Shown here: piece by piece, positions 1 to 10,442 of the stretch
Position numbering within the stretch: the stretch's first letter is position 1
Layout: each line of letters opens with the position of its first letter
Source of the DNA: Przewalskia tangutica
Taxonomy: Eukaryota > Streptophyta > Magnoliopsida > Solanales > Solanaceae
Length of the DNA stretch: 64,000 nucleotides
Direction: 5' to 3'
Assembly: GCA_029844215.1 (NCBI GenBank)
Contig: CM056740.1
Location: 22,611,873-22,675,872 of the forward strand
Translations under genes and position numbers: made by a program
The notes under the pieces: generated by a model
Told to the model about the DNA's origin: nothing
The model's database searches: none
Seen by the model: the letters and a program-made list of their open reading frames with translations, nothing else

Positions 1-1777
1 TTTATGGGAAGTTAGGTATAACGTCTTAAGAGAGATAAAGAGAATGGTTTACTGATTTTTAGAAGTTAAGAGACTTAATCTTAAAAGATAAGAGACTTGA
101 CTTAATATAGATGTTTGTGTGAAACCTCATTCGTGAGTAATGAGTACTTGGTTTTTAAAAGGGAATAACGTTTTACTGGTTTCGGAAATCAGAATGTGTA
201 TCGACAAACCACTGCAGCGTTAATAAAGGAAAATGTATTGAATAATAAAGTATTATTAAAAACAGTAGAAACCTCCATCTGCATAGAAGCTAAGATGAGA
301 CAAAATGATATTACATTTCCTAGATCATGGCTGCTTAATAAGATTGATTATGAACAAGAATAACCTACACTCATATAAGGCATATGTTTCTCAGATTGTT
401 TAAAAGAGAATTATATTCTTAAATGATTAAGACTATGAACTATGAAACTTTTCTAAAATAAAGAGACCTGAGTAATTGAAATTAGGCAAACCGAACTTTA
501 GGGAAAGAATGTTGTTGAAAAGGAAAGTGTTTTGGTTTACCTAAAAATGTGAGTCACTCTATTTTTATACTACGGGTATCGGGTGACCTTTATAAAAGGA
601 ATGGATCTCTTTAAAAGGAATTTAACGTACGTAGTACTTTAGGGTTAAAAACCCGGACTTTGATATAAAATGGAAGTACCTTGAGTTGTGTATAACTTGC
701 CTATGCTTGTTGTTGTGTAACTCGCCTATGCTTGTTGTGATAGTCTTTGTTGTGCAAATGTTGATATCAGGTGACTTCTTGATAAAGAATGGATCTTTTT
801 ATAAAAGTCTAGAAGTATGGTAATCTGCTTGTGCTTGCTTGTGATAGCCTGGTTGTGTGATATATTGTTATTATTGTTACATGGACATGTCTACACCGAT
901 GCAGAATTCCGGGGGCATGTGGCCATGCGGCAGGGTTGATTACCCGATATATGGTTATTATTGTTACATGGGCATGTCTGCACCGGCGCACTCCGGCACG
1001 CGTTACGCGGCAGGTTGACCACCCAGTATATTGTTGTTGATGTTACATGGACATGTCTGCACCGATGCAGAATTCCGGGTGCATGTGGCCATGCGGCATT
1101 GTTTTTATTGTTGCATCATGGACATGTCTGCACCGATGCAGAATTTCGGGGGCATGTGGCCATGATGCGAACATGATTGATGTTGTGGGCGTGAGACCCA
1201 TAGTTATATATTGAGTGATTACTTTGAGGGCGTGAGCCCCTGACTTGATCGCTTATGTTGCGCATCGTATTTTGGTTATCATACATGTCTCTCGCTTTAT
1301 ATAGATCGTTATGATTTAACTACGATATTTCGGGCCACATACTTGGTACCCGTTAGATCGACCTCCTTCGGGCCGCGTCATGCCGCGGTAGAGTACACCG
1401 TAGTTGATTCTCACTCTTGGATCACGCTCAACAGATTGGGAAGCTCCGTTTCTCCGGAGGCTCATTCTTCGGTATGTGTTCCCTGAGTTGTAGGTTCTTG
1501 TACATTCAGGGGTATGGCGGGGCCCTGTCCCGTCATGGTTGTTGTAAATCTTAGAGGTCTGTAGTACTGTTGTGGGCAGGGTTGTAAAAAAGGATTAAAC
1601 TGTTCGGGTTTTTTTATGTATTTATATACAGAAGGAAACTGTTTTGGTTGGCCTGTTTATATATAATATCTCTTGCTTCATGTCTTGTTTTTATGTTCCA
1701 CTGATTTTCTCTGATGTTGTATCACTAGGGTGTCCGGGGTAAGGCACCAGTCACGGGCCCCGGAGCGGGTCGTGACA
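1..1777 (+). repeat. Right-hand part of a Tekay-type LTR, plus strand
   Basis: This is the downstream portion of a long LTR; its start lies left of the window. It runs parallel to the second half of the solo LTR at 60332-63655 from the first base and ends with the same terminal block (GGGTCGTGACA). At 1778 the sequence switches to the interior of LTR C, which is seen without this neighbour at about 19290 and 45270. The LTR therefore inserted into LTR C of E2a, or belongs to an element that did. Whether it is a solo LTR or the 3' LTR of a full element cannot be told from this side. No protein-coding remnant is seen; the short ORFs are chance. Confidence 0.85.
865..1175 (+). repeat. Four degenerate tandem units inside the LTR
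   Basis: A unit beginning GTTACATGGACATGTCT and followed by a CACCGATGCAGAATTCCGGG-type block recurs with CATG at about 880, 967, 1046 and 1117. The spacing falls from 87 to 79 to 71 bases. The second unit is the most diverged. The array sits where other LTRs of this group carry their GATGCGAGGAATACCTCATG units. Confidence 0.7.
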
Positions 1778-3160
1778 ACACTGTGCCTTACTAACAATGA
1801 GAGTAATTAGTAGTATTCTTACAATATAAAATAGGAAGCTCACGATCAAAGCAGGACCATCCGCCCGCAGAATCATTAAGCAATCCTACTCCTGGGACTA
1901 TTCCACCCGCATAGGTCGCGTGGACCCGCATAAGGTATTCCTCGCATGGGACTATTTCACCCGCATAAGCCCTTACGGACTCGCATGAGGTATTCCTCGC
2001 ATAGGCGTGACTACCGCATGGGACTATTTCACCCGCATAAGCCCTTGCGGACTCGCATGAGGTATTCCTCGCATCGTGGGTAGCAAAGCCACGGAATATG
2101 CAAATGCCACAAACCCGGGGAATGACCCCGTAAATAATATCATACCACTAGCACAAAATCGGATATCATGCAATACATAAGCAAGTTAAGAATCCCCTAA
2201 CTTCTTATTATTCTTGTTCACATACACTCTCATTTTAGTTTACTTAAGGCACTAACATGTCTTTTTAAAGATCTGGGAATTTAACCCAAAGTACTACATA
2301 CTTCTACTCTTTAAAACAAATGACTCTTTTTCATATAAAACTTCCAAGATACTATTAACCATAGTATCAAGTCCAAATTACATTTCAAGGCAAGTCACAA
2401 TACCTTTAGAAATAAAGTTAGGTTTCTAAATCAAGTGACTCCTTTTCTTATAAAATCTTAGGCAATTGATGCCTTAAAATAAAGTCATTTATCCTTCCAT
2501 AAAGCTAATATAACCAACTCCCCATAAAGTCGTTATATTAACTTTATACCTTAGCCAAAAACAATTTCCTATCCAAGGGACTTATACGTTTAAAACGAAA
2601 CAAGTATCACATACTTTAAAATTCTTCAAGTCCCTTAACTTTAATAAAACTTAAGACATCCTTAATCCTTTCAAAGAAGTGAGTTAATCCCCTAACTCAC
2701 CCGACTTGGCCATTCATAAAACTAGTAAAGGACATCAAGATCTTGTACGTCTACCGTACTATATACGTGTAACTAGTCATGCTCAAAAGATAGGAAAAGT
2801 TCTACATACCTCTTCGGGCCAATCCACTTGCCAAGTACAATATCCCGCCCGTAGTATGTCGACCTATAATATCCACAATACGTCTATTAACGCCTTACTT
2901 CAAACGTAGAATATTATAGTGCAAAGTCTCTAAATTCTACGGAAAATCGGACAGCACCTCCTTTGTTTCTACTTACTTTGCCACCTTTTTCAAGGCCGAA
3001 TACAATAACCAAACACGCCACATTTAAGACCCAATCAATGCAATCAACAATAGGGGATTACACGCCTACTAGACGTGTAAAATTCCGCCCCACAATAGAT
3101 ATCAAACAAATACAACTACTAGTCCAATTTCGGCCATATAGAGTACAACAATACCAATTC
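1778..3160 (-). repeat. LTR C of E2a (3' LTR), left segment
   Basis: This matches 45270-46078 followed by 55729-56401 of E2b. It contains CGCATGAGGTATTCCTCGCA-type repeats at about 1920-2085, then a long AT-rich stretch. It breaks off exactly at the AATTC target duplication of E1 and resumes at 12855. The small ORFs here (for example 2706-2909 and 2963-3304) lie in LTR sequence and show no protein homology. Confidence 0.85.
3156..3160. other. Left target-site duplication of E1 (AATTC)
   Basis: AATTC immediately precedes the TGTTATACC start of the E1 LTR and is repeated after its end at 12855-12859. The uninterrupted site is visible at 56402-56406 in E2b. Confidence 0.92.
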
Positions 3161-3564
3161 TGTTATACCCCGTATTTCCGGAGTATGTACGTGAGGGCGT
3201 ACGTACGAAAGTTTGGCCTTAAGTCTAAGCCTTGGACGTTTTTATTTGTGCACAACTCACTAAAAGAATCGTTTTCCGACGAAACGTTTCCACAGCTTTC
3301 GTAGAGAAAATTCCGGCTATGTCATTTAGTATTTTTGCGGATTTTTCCGAGAGACGAAACATTTTGGACCAACGGGAGGGCGACACTTGGCACCCTCCAA
3401 TTGGTGGACTTGAAATCGCCCTGACGAATTGGAATAGGATGGCACGCTTTTGTGCCTTTTGCACAAGTCAAGGAGTTGGTAGGATATTTGTGTGTAGTAA
3501 ATCTTCACCCTACACTTGCCTTGCACTTGTCTTCATCTTGGCCATTGGTTGGCCATGGCTTGAG

Positions 3565-3574
3565 CTATAAATAC
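3565..3574 (+). promoter_or_regulatory. TATA box of the E1 5' LTR
   Basis: CTATAAATAC lies about 400 bases into the LTR, in a C-rich context, and recurs at 10834-10843 in the 3' LTR. TATAAATA-type boxes at equivalent U3 positions occur in the other LTRs here. It is the likely Pol II core promoter of the genomic RNA. Confidence 0.65.
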
Positions 3575-4304
3575 CCCCTTAAAGATGAAGAGTTCTTCAT
3601 CCACAAATTACTTCCAAGTCTTGAAAAATCCTCTCCTCTCCCTTAAGCCTTTTCGTCCAACACCTCCCCCCCCCTTTGAGTGAGTTTGGCCGAGGGCCTA
3701 CCCCCCTAGCCTAGCCAAAATCTACCCCCCTCCCTTGGTAGAAAAGTTGCCTTCTAAGTATTGTTATAATGCCCAAAATACCCTAGCCCAAATCCCTTAG
3801 TACTTAGTAGAAGTTGTGAAGAACTTCTAAGGTTCTCGGAGCGTACAACTTAGGAGCTAAGCCTTGCTCCGGATCGACTTTTATCTAGGATATTATTGGG
3901 CTTACCGAGGTAAATAATCCTAACCCTCTTTTGTATTAGAGAATACATACTGTAGAAGTATAAGAATAAGTATTAAATACTTAGAAGGATATTACGTATA
4001 GAATTGAATCATTATCACAAAGGGCGGTTTAAAAGAAGAATAATTGAACTGTACTCACATAGGACTGTTTTCACAGTAGACTTATATAGCTCACCGGGTA
4101 GGGTTGTGCTGCCCGACTTTCCGTAGAATTGTGAACCCTCTGTTTAGAATGACCTTCAGAGTAGTCTAGACTTTGATAGATGCGTGACTATTATAGTCGA
4201 TTCTCTCGCGACATATTCAACTTGGCAGAGGTTTTCGCCAGAAGGTATGTGATTCTTCCTAAGCATGATATTTTAACATATATAGTACGGTAGACGTATA
4301 CGTG

Positions 4305-4392
4305 TTAATCGAATAATAACTACGCAATGTCGTTTGACTTAAGCTCGAATAATAACTACGCAATGTCTTTCGACTTAAGCCCGAATAATAAG
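4305..4392 (+). repeat. Tandem repeat of about 37 bp in the E1 5' LTR
   Basis: Two and a half copies of a unit containing GAATAATAACTACG, CAATGTC and GACTTAAGC. The 3' LTR holds the same repeat at about 11573-11660, there with CTGAATAATAACTACGG. Related three-copy versions occur in reverse orientation in both E4 LTRs (about 24330-24440 and 30100-30210). Confidence 0.7.
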
Positions 4393-5555
4393 AATCTGAT
4401 GCATTTCAAAAGAACTATCAATCATTTTTAATGAAGATAAATATTTGGTTTTTAAACAAAAGCTTAAGAGTTATACTAGCTTTATGGGAATTTAGGTATA
4501 ACAACTTAAGAAAGATAAAAAGGAACTGATTACTTGTTTGAGCCTTGTATTGATTTCTGTTAAGTGTAGTAAGATTTGTTTGATAAGTAGACATATTATG
4601 ATGCTACCGTGTTAGTGTCTTGAAATGTTGTGTAAGGGGTCATTCTCACGTGCTTACGTTGCTAACCCAGAAGTCCGCTGTATCGTTATTGTATCACCTA
4701 CCCCTTGACTTATTTATACCGGTGGCTTGCTCGACGCGGTCTATACGCCTACGCGGTCTGTGAGACTATGCGAGCAGCGGTATGCTCCGGATTGATCATT
4801 CCGGTGTTTAGCCTGACGCGGGATTCCCTATGCGGTCCGCCGAGACTACGCGGTTTTGAGGCTATGGCGCGGAGCCTAGGCGGATGCCGGGGTTGGCTGC
4901 CCCGATGCGAGGAATACCTCACGCGGTCCAGTGTGACCTATGCGGGATCGCGGAAGTCCGTGACTAGGCACGCAGAATGATACTATGGGTGATCGCCTTG
5001 CTTCGATCATTCGCGCCTAGACTAGACTCGCATTCGCTTTTCCTATTATCATATTGTTTGTGATATGGCACTATGTGCAATTGAACCGATTGTATTTGTG
5101 AAAAGGTTTTAAATACTTTGATTTCATTTAAAGTACTTTATAGTTTCACATACTTGGTACTGTTGTCTCGACCTCCTTCGGGCCGCTCATGCCGCAGTAA
5201 AGGCAAGGTGCTAGATCCGCATCCTTAGGATCTTTTGCGTTGGTGTCGGGAGCTCCATCTTCTCCGAGGCTCTACTTTTGGGTATGATCTCCTGTTGTAG
5301 ATAGTTTTGTATCGAGGTATGGCGGGCCCCGCCCCGCCATAGTTGTATATTTCAGAGGTCTGTAGTCATGTTGCGCTTTGGGATGTAATCACTGAACCAT
5401 GTTTATTTATATATGCCGAAAGGCGACGTTTTCACATAAATCGTGTCTTATTTTATAAATCGCTTCTGTCTTGTTTTATATTCCACTGTTACTCGATGTA
5501 TGACTACTGGGTGCCCTTGAGGCACGATCCACGCCCCGAACGGTCGTGACAAAAG

Positions 5556-5566
5556 TGGTATCGAGC
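5556..5566 (+). other. Primer binding site of E1 (tRNA-iMet type, one base short)
   Basis: TGGTATCGAGC lies four bases after the LTR end. The usual plant initiator-Met primer site, intact in E5 and E6 as the reverse complement, is TGGTATCAGAGC. Here the A of CAG is missing, as it also is in E2a and E3. Confidence 0.8.
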
Positions 5567-5609
5567 GATTAATCTCTGAAAGTGTCTACGCACCGTATCT
5601 AGTAGTCTT

Positions 5610-5641
5610 GATTATCGGTGTTGTGCACCACACCAATAATC
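5610..5641 (+). other. Leader hairpin with palindromic GTGCAC loop (E1)
   Basis: GATTAT...ATAATC arms flank a GTGCAC palindrome at 5623-5628, between PBS and gag. The arms pair with a few mismatches. The same structure recurs in E2a, E3, E4, E5 and E6. Position and loop resemble a retroviral dimer-initiation hairpin; that role is inferred. Confidence 0.6.
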
Positions 5642-5744
5642 GTGAGGCTATAGGATATTTAGGATTGGTTTCCATTCTTCTCACTCGAGATCGTGCCTGT
5701 AGCCGTGTTATAGGTCGACCCTCTAACGTATTCCTTTCCCCGTA

Positions 5745-6599
5745 ATGATTATGCCTCCACGTAAGGCAACCCGGGCCCAGAAGGGCAAGGCAGCCGAGGG
5801 AGCTGCTAGCAGGACACCCAGAGTCACGAGGGCTCAGGCCCAGTCTATACCCGAGACGGCGAGTTCCATGACGCCGCCGGCCCCAGCAGAGACCGCAGTA
5901 CCCGTACCTCCAGTCCCACAGCCTGGAGCAGAGGAGATGGGGTACAGAGAGATGGCCCAGTTATTTGCTCGGATTGTGGCCAGACATGAGGACAGGCTGG
6001 ACGCAGCAGTTCCAGTTCCAGCAGCACCTGTAGTGCACCCGAGGGCAGACAGTTTGAGGCTACGGGATTTCCTTAGTTGTAGCCCGCCAGAGTTTTACGG
6101 GTCGAGGCCGGAGGATGATCCGCAGGAGTTCATCCGTCAGTTGCAGAGGATCATGCGGGTGATCAAGGCTTCTGAGACTGAGTCTGTGACATTCGGTTCG
6201 CATCGGCTGCGTGATACCGCAGTCGATTGGTTTGATTCATGGGAGCTTTCCCGGGGAGAGCATGCACCTCCAGCAGTATGGGATGAGTTTTCAGAGGCTT
6301 TTCTCACACACTTCTTGCCTCCGCAGATGAGGAGGGCACGAGCTGATAGATTCTTGTTGCTGAGACAGGGAGGACGCACAGTTAGGGAGTACAATGTCGA
6401 GTTTGATTCTTTGGCTCGATATGTCCCTCGTGACCGTAGCGAATACGAGGACCGGTGCATCGCTACGCCACCGCTAGACGACTATATGGCCGAAGTCTTG
6501 TGCGGTGTGTCCTTCACCAGCATGGACATTACCCGATGCAGCTCATGCACTAAGTACGGCGAGCGTAGAGACCGCGGCAGAGCGATATCAGCAGGTTAA
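5745..6599 (+). pseudogene. gag: Gag (capsid) of E1, N-terminal and core part
   Basis: Gag is the structural protein that forms the virus-like particle and packages the element RNA. The frame opens MIMPPRKATR; the second ATG at 5751 matches the MPPR- start read in E6, so 5751 is the better start. The N-terminus is basic, then proline- and alanine-rich (residues about 40-75). The retrotransposon capsid core begins near residue 100, with LRLRDFL, PPEFYGSRPEDDPQEFI and DWFDSWE motifs, and continues to about residue 235. Beyond about base 6440 the translation stops resembling gag and real homology continues in other frames, so the last 45 residues are a frameshift product. This is the best-preserved gag in the window, and CAG/CTG triplets are abundant here, unlike downstream. 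Confidence 0.88.
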
Positions 6600-7016
6600 G
6601 GCGCCAAGACGGCCGGTTCTTTTGGTGGTTCTCGTGGTGGGCGTCGCCAGAAGTCCAGATTTACACCACAAACGCGCAGAGCGCCCTACATCATTTTCAG
6701 ACAGCCAGAGCGATGGGCGTGTCGGGCCCCGTGACTTCGAATTCCGGTAGCGTGGTGCTAACCGCTCGAGGTCCGCTTCAGCCCGTTGTGGTAGATACCA
6801 TTCCGAGTCAGACTCGAGCTTGCTATACTTGTGGCCAGCAGGGTCATTTCGCGAGAGTTTGTCCGACCGGGGGCGGCGCTGGTGGTAGGGCTCAGCCTAC
6901 AGGGTCTGTTGCCGCTTCTTCATCCCCGACAGTTACTCGCCCCGGAGGGCAAGGTACTCATGGACCAGCGGGTCGCGGCAGGTCGTGGCGCAGTCCAGCC
7001 TAGCGTCCTCGTAACC
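6600..7016 (+). pseudogene. gag: Gag C-terminal part with CCHC zinc knuckle (E1)
   Basis: This is the nucleocapsid part of gag, which binds element RNA. The stretch before the knuckle is a basic, glycine-rich linker in shifting frames (for example 6505-6750 and then another frame). At 6821-6862 the frame reads CYTCGQQGHFARVC, a complete CX2CX4HX4C knuckle. A Ser/Thr/Gly-rich tail follows to about 7000, in the frame ending at 7003. At least two frame changes separate this piece from the gag core upstream, so no intact Gag can be translated. Confidence 0.82.
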
Positions 7017-7400
7017 GCATTTATGCTTTGTCCACCGACAGATCGTGAGGCCTCACCGATGTCGCCAGGTACCTTATCGCTTCGGTTTGATGTATGCTTT
7101 GATAGATCCGGTTCTACTGGCCCCATATATCTCCCTTGTTGCTAGTAGGATAGGATAGAGCCCGAGTCCATAGACCCTTTCGAGGTAGCTACGCCAGCTG
7201 GTGATTCGTGGTAGCTCTACGTATATAGAGCTTGTCCCGTGACCATTTACGCCGCCGACTCAGCCGACTTGATAGAGTTGGAGATGATTGACTTCGACGT
7301 GATCATGGGGATGGATTGGCTAGCTTCTGCTACGCCAATGTAGACCGCAGAGAGAGTAGTACGGTTCCCAGCTCGGCGAGGAGCCGGTTGTGGAGTGAGG
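7017..7400 (+). pseudogene. pol: Aspartic protease remnant and PR-RT linker (E1)
   Basis: The element protease cleaves the Gag-Pol polyprotein. An Ala-Leu-Ile-Asp-Pro stretch, the form taken by the catalytic Asp motif in this clade, reads at about 7099-7110, with the Asp codon at 7105-7107. The frame is then lost within the following glycine codon. The conserved linker MDWLAS and YANVD-type pieces appear at 7315-7355 in more than one frame. No continuous protease frame survives. Confidence 0.65.
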
Positions 7401-8340
7401 GGAGCACCAGACGCCGGTGGTAGGTTTATTTCCTACCTCAAGGCTGGAAGATGGTGCGAAGGGGTATATCTACCATCTCGTTCGTGTTTGATAATCGAGG
7501 TCGCGGTACCAGATTTTCGGGCCCAGAGTCGAGAGTTCCCGCACGTGTTTCCAGCACGACCTCCCGTATCCTCCCGAGAGGAGATCGAGTTTTGTATAGA
7601 TGTCTGCCAGACACTGGTCTATTTCCATTCCGCCATACGTAATGGCACCGCCGAGTTGAGAGAGTTGAAGGACCACCGAGAGATTTGCCGAGAAGCGGCT
7701 TCATCGTGCCTAGTGTTTCTCCCGGGAGCGCCAGATTGTTCGTGAAGAAGAAGGACGGACGCCGCGATGCGTGTGTTGATTACAGCATGAACAAGGTGAC
7801 CATTAAGAATGATACCCTTCCTGTGATTGATGATTTGTTCGACCATTGCGTGGCGCGAGATGTTTCTCCAAGATTGACCGTTCGCTATCATCAAAGTAGT
7901 CGAGAGGTGGATGTCCCTAGGATCGCATTCCGACCCAGACGCATTATGAGTTTAGTGGTCATGTCTTTTGATTGACCAATGCTCCGCCAGATTCATGGAT
8001 TTGATGAACCGAGTGTTCAAACCATTTTTGGACACGCTTGTGATAGTGTTCATTGATGATATCTTGGTTTATTCTCGCCAGAGCGAGCGAGCACGCGGAG
8101 CATTTGGCGATCAGGCCGAGCGATTCGACCAAGCAGCTATACGCCAAGTTTTCCAAATGTGAGTTTTGGTTAACTTCGTGGCTTTTCTTGGGCATATTGT
8201 CGGGCCGATGGCATTCGAGTGGATACGCCAAGATCGAGGCAGAACTTGGCCTAGACCTACTACTCCGGCGAGGTTCGCAGCTCGGGCCTTGCAGATATTA
8301 TCGGGCGTTCAGAGAAGTTTGCTTCTATCTTCGCACCATT
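7401..8340 (+). pseudogene. pol: Reverse transcriptase remnant (E1)
   Basis: RT copies element RNA into cDNA. Fragments in successive frames cover the domain: LFVKKKDG and NKVTIKN (7685-7975), then FMDLMNRVFKPFLDT and VIVFIDDILVYSR (7968-8162). The catalytic FIDD codons are at 8049-8060. SKCEFWL lies just after, in yet another frame (about 8145-8172). The DLRSGYH region around 7880 is damaged, so the first catalytic Asp is not readable. Many deletions of one or two bases break the frame. Confidence 0.85.
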
Positions 8341-8370
8341 GACTAGGCCGACTCGTAGGCGCCAAGTTTC

Positions 8371-8830
8371 ATGGATCGATGCTTGGAGCGTGGTTTCCAG
8401 CTGTTGAAAGAGAGATCGACGACCGCCTCGCTTCTTACTCTTCCGCAGGTCCAGACGGTTATGTTGTGTATTGTGATGCGTCGTGCATCGGGTTGGGATG
8501 TGTTGATGCAAAGAGGCAAGGTTATAGCGTATGATCCCGACAAACCGAAGAAACACGAGAGGAACTACCCCACCCATGATTTGGAGTCGCACCGTGATTC
8601 ACGCTTTGAAGATCCGAGGCACTATTTGTATGGGGTTCATGTGGATATTTATACGCACCACAAGAGCCTCCAAGATATCTTCACCAGAGAGCCGAACTTA
8701 CACGCAGACGGTGGTTAGAGCCGCTCAAGGATTATGATGTTGATATCCTGTACCACCCGGGAAGGCCAATGTTGTGCGTATGCTCTTAGTCGTAGGTCGA
8801 TGGGAGTCTATCGAGGTGCAAAGCAGAGGA
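8371..8830 (+). pseudogene. pol: RNase H remnant (E1)
   Basis: RNase H removes the RNA strand during reverse transcription. The frame at 8371-8718 carries KHERNYPTHDLE, HYLYGVHVDIYT and KSLQDIF, which match the same positions in E2b (59008-59454). The CDAS motif with the first acidic residue is displaced: the codons are near 8470 but out of frame. The LLKDYDVDILYHPGK-type tail lies at about 8720-8765 in a third frame. Confidence 0.8.
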
Positions 8831-8899
8831 GGGCATGGTTCGTGATTTGCATCGCTTAGCGAGCCTTGGTGTCCGCTTGATTGATTCTCGATAGCGTGG

Positions 8900-9930
8900 G
8901 GTTAGAGTTCGTGAGGTTGCCGAGTCTTCCATCGCCGGCGAGGTGAAGAGGCAACAGCTCGAGGATCCGATTTTGGCACGTTATCGTGATACGCCTCTTC
9001 GTGAGGGCAAGGGTCCTTTTGAGGTAGCACCACGGGTGCTAAGGTTTGAGGGCGATTGTGTGTTCCGATGTTTCGTGACTTCAGCAGTGTTCTGGGGAAG
9101 CACACACAAGCGTTACTCTATCCATCCAGATCGACCAAGATGTACCACGACCTTAGATCCGTGTATTGGTGGGATGGCTTGAAGAGGACGTTGCGAGTTC
9201 GTAGCTCGGCCCGCGGTTGTCGCAGTGAAGGTAGAGCACCGCAGGCCCGTGGTTTGTTCTGACGATAGAGATCCCGACCTGGAAGTGGGAGGTGATCAAC
9301 ATGGACTTCATCACAGGATGACCTCGCACTCACAGGAGACATGATTCTATATGGGTTATCGTCGACAGGCTGACGAAATCAGCCCACTTTCTTCCCGTCA
9401 GGACGACTTTTTCTACCGAGGATTATGCCGGACTTTACATCCGAGAGATCGCCGATCGCATGGAGTCCCTATTTCGATCATATCGAAAGATGAGCCCGCT
9501 TTCGCTAACTTCGGAGGTCTTTCCAGAGGTTTAGGGACGCAGTGAGCCCGAGTATCGCATTTCATCCACGCATGCAGACGACAGCAGAGCGCACTATCCG
9601 CACTTCGAGGATATCCGCGAGCCTGTTATTGACTTCAGGTAGTTGGGAGGATCATTTGCCTCTAGTGGAGTTCGCGTATAATAATAGCTACCACCCAGAT
9701 TCGGATGGCGCCTTATGAGGCCTTGTATGGGAGGAAGTGCAGACGCCTATAGCTGGTTCGATGTGGGCGAGGTGCGCTGGGACCAGATTTGGTGCAGCAG
9801 TGATGGATAAGGTAAAGCTTATCCAGAGAGGTTGTTGACACCGTAGTCGACAGAAATCATACGCAGATCACCGCCGGCATCTTGAGTTCGAGGTAGATGA
9901 TTGGGTTTTCTGAAGGTGTCACCCATGAAG
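8900..9930 (+). pseudogene. pol: Integrase remnant, zinc-binding and core domains (E1)
   Basis: Integrase inserts the cDNA into host DNA. LEDPILARYRDTPLREGKGPFEVAP (split over 8943-9050) matches the N-terminus of the E2b integrase. YSIHP and MYHDL-type residues of the zinc-binding part are at about 9115-9160, in shifted frames. MDFIT with the first core Asp is at 9301-9315. The second core motif, expected around 9470-9510, is altered (ISIISKDEPAF). NNSYH-type residues lie at about 9682. The reading frame changes repeatedly and no active protein can be made. Confidence 0.82.
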
Positions 9931-10300
9931 CGGTGTGATGAGATTCGGAGGAAAGAAACTCGGCCAAGGTACATCGGGCCCTATCGATAGTCCGCAGGTA
10001 GGCAAGGTTGCCTACGAGTTGATCTGCCGTCCGATCCGGAGGCAATGCATCCGTGTTTCATGTTTATGCCGAGGAGATGTATCGGATCCATCTGTGGTAC
10101 ATCCGATTGACGATGTCCAGTGACCGAGGGGTTATCGATGAGGAGATTCCCATAGCGATAATCGATCGCCGTTAGGCGCCTGCGACCAAGGACGTGGCTT
10201 CCGCCAAAGTTCGTGGCGAACGAGCTCGGGAGGAGATGACGGGAAGCCGGCGAGGACATGAGGCGTATATCCTCACCTATTCCCACACCTCCGTAATTCA
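9931..10300 (+). pseudogene. pol: Integrase C-terminus (GPY) and chromodomain remnant (E1)
   Basis: The GPY/F module (YIGPY codons around 9970-9984) marks the C-terminal integrase domain. It is followed by FHV/FHVY and a DPS..HPI-type run at about 10055-10110. ATKDVASAKV at 10176-10206 aligns with the TKDVASVKVLW start of the chromodomain in E2a. The rest of that domain is in broken frames. The chromodomain of this clade is known to tether integration to marked chromatin; here it is not intact. Confidence 0.7.
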
Positions 10301-10408
10301 CTTTCCTACTTGTAAATTTCCATTGTCATATATGCCTAAGTGTTATTTTGTGGCCATGTGTGGCACCCGCAACTATTTAAGCTTTTACCGTTAATCGTCT
10401 GGGAAAGG

Positions 10409-10425
10409 AACATTCGACGAATGTT
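10409..10425 (+). other. Hairpin just upstream of the PPT (E1)
   Basis: AACATTCG and CGAATGTT are perfect 8 bp arms around a one-base loop. The same arms with 3-4 base loops are found at this place in E2a, E2b, E5 and E6, and damaged forms in E3 and E4. Confidence 0.6.
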
Positions 10426-10430
10426 TCTAA

Positions 10431-10442
10431 GCGAGGGGAGAA
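10431..10442 (+). other. Polypurine tract of E1
   Basis: GCGAGGGGAGAA ends directly at the TG of the 3' LTR, where plus-strand DNA synthesis would be primed. It corresponds to GGAGGGGAGAA in E5 and E6. Confidence 0.8.

Larger units (their letters stand above)
3161..5551 (+). repeat. 5' LTR of E1
   Basis: It starts TGTTATACC and ends GGTCGTGACA, 2391 bp against 2412 bp for the 3' LTR. The two copies align end to end by eye. Many differences are missing or extra bases in G/C runs or in CTG/CAG triplets rather than ordinary substitutions. GATGCGAGGAATACCTCACG-type units occur at about 4895-4925. Confidence 0.92.

Noticed and set aside
1920..2085. Regular short repeats that could suggest a CRISPR-like array or satellite
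   Set aside because: The units are degenerate, lack uniform spacers and occur inside LTRs in a plant genome. They are LTR minisatellite units.
2706..3304. ORFs of 67 and 113 residues, one with a near-twin at 55950-56153
   Set aside because: They fall in LTR C; the twin is simply the second copy of the LTR.
5845..6027. Minus-strand ORFs opposite gag of E1 (also 6137-6460)
   Set aside because: Shadows of the gag coding frame; no homology of their own.
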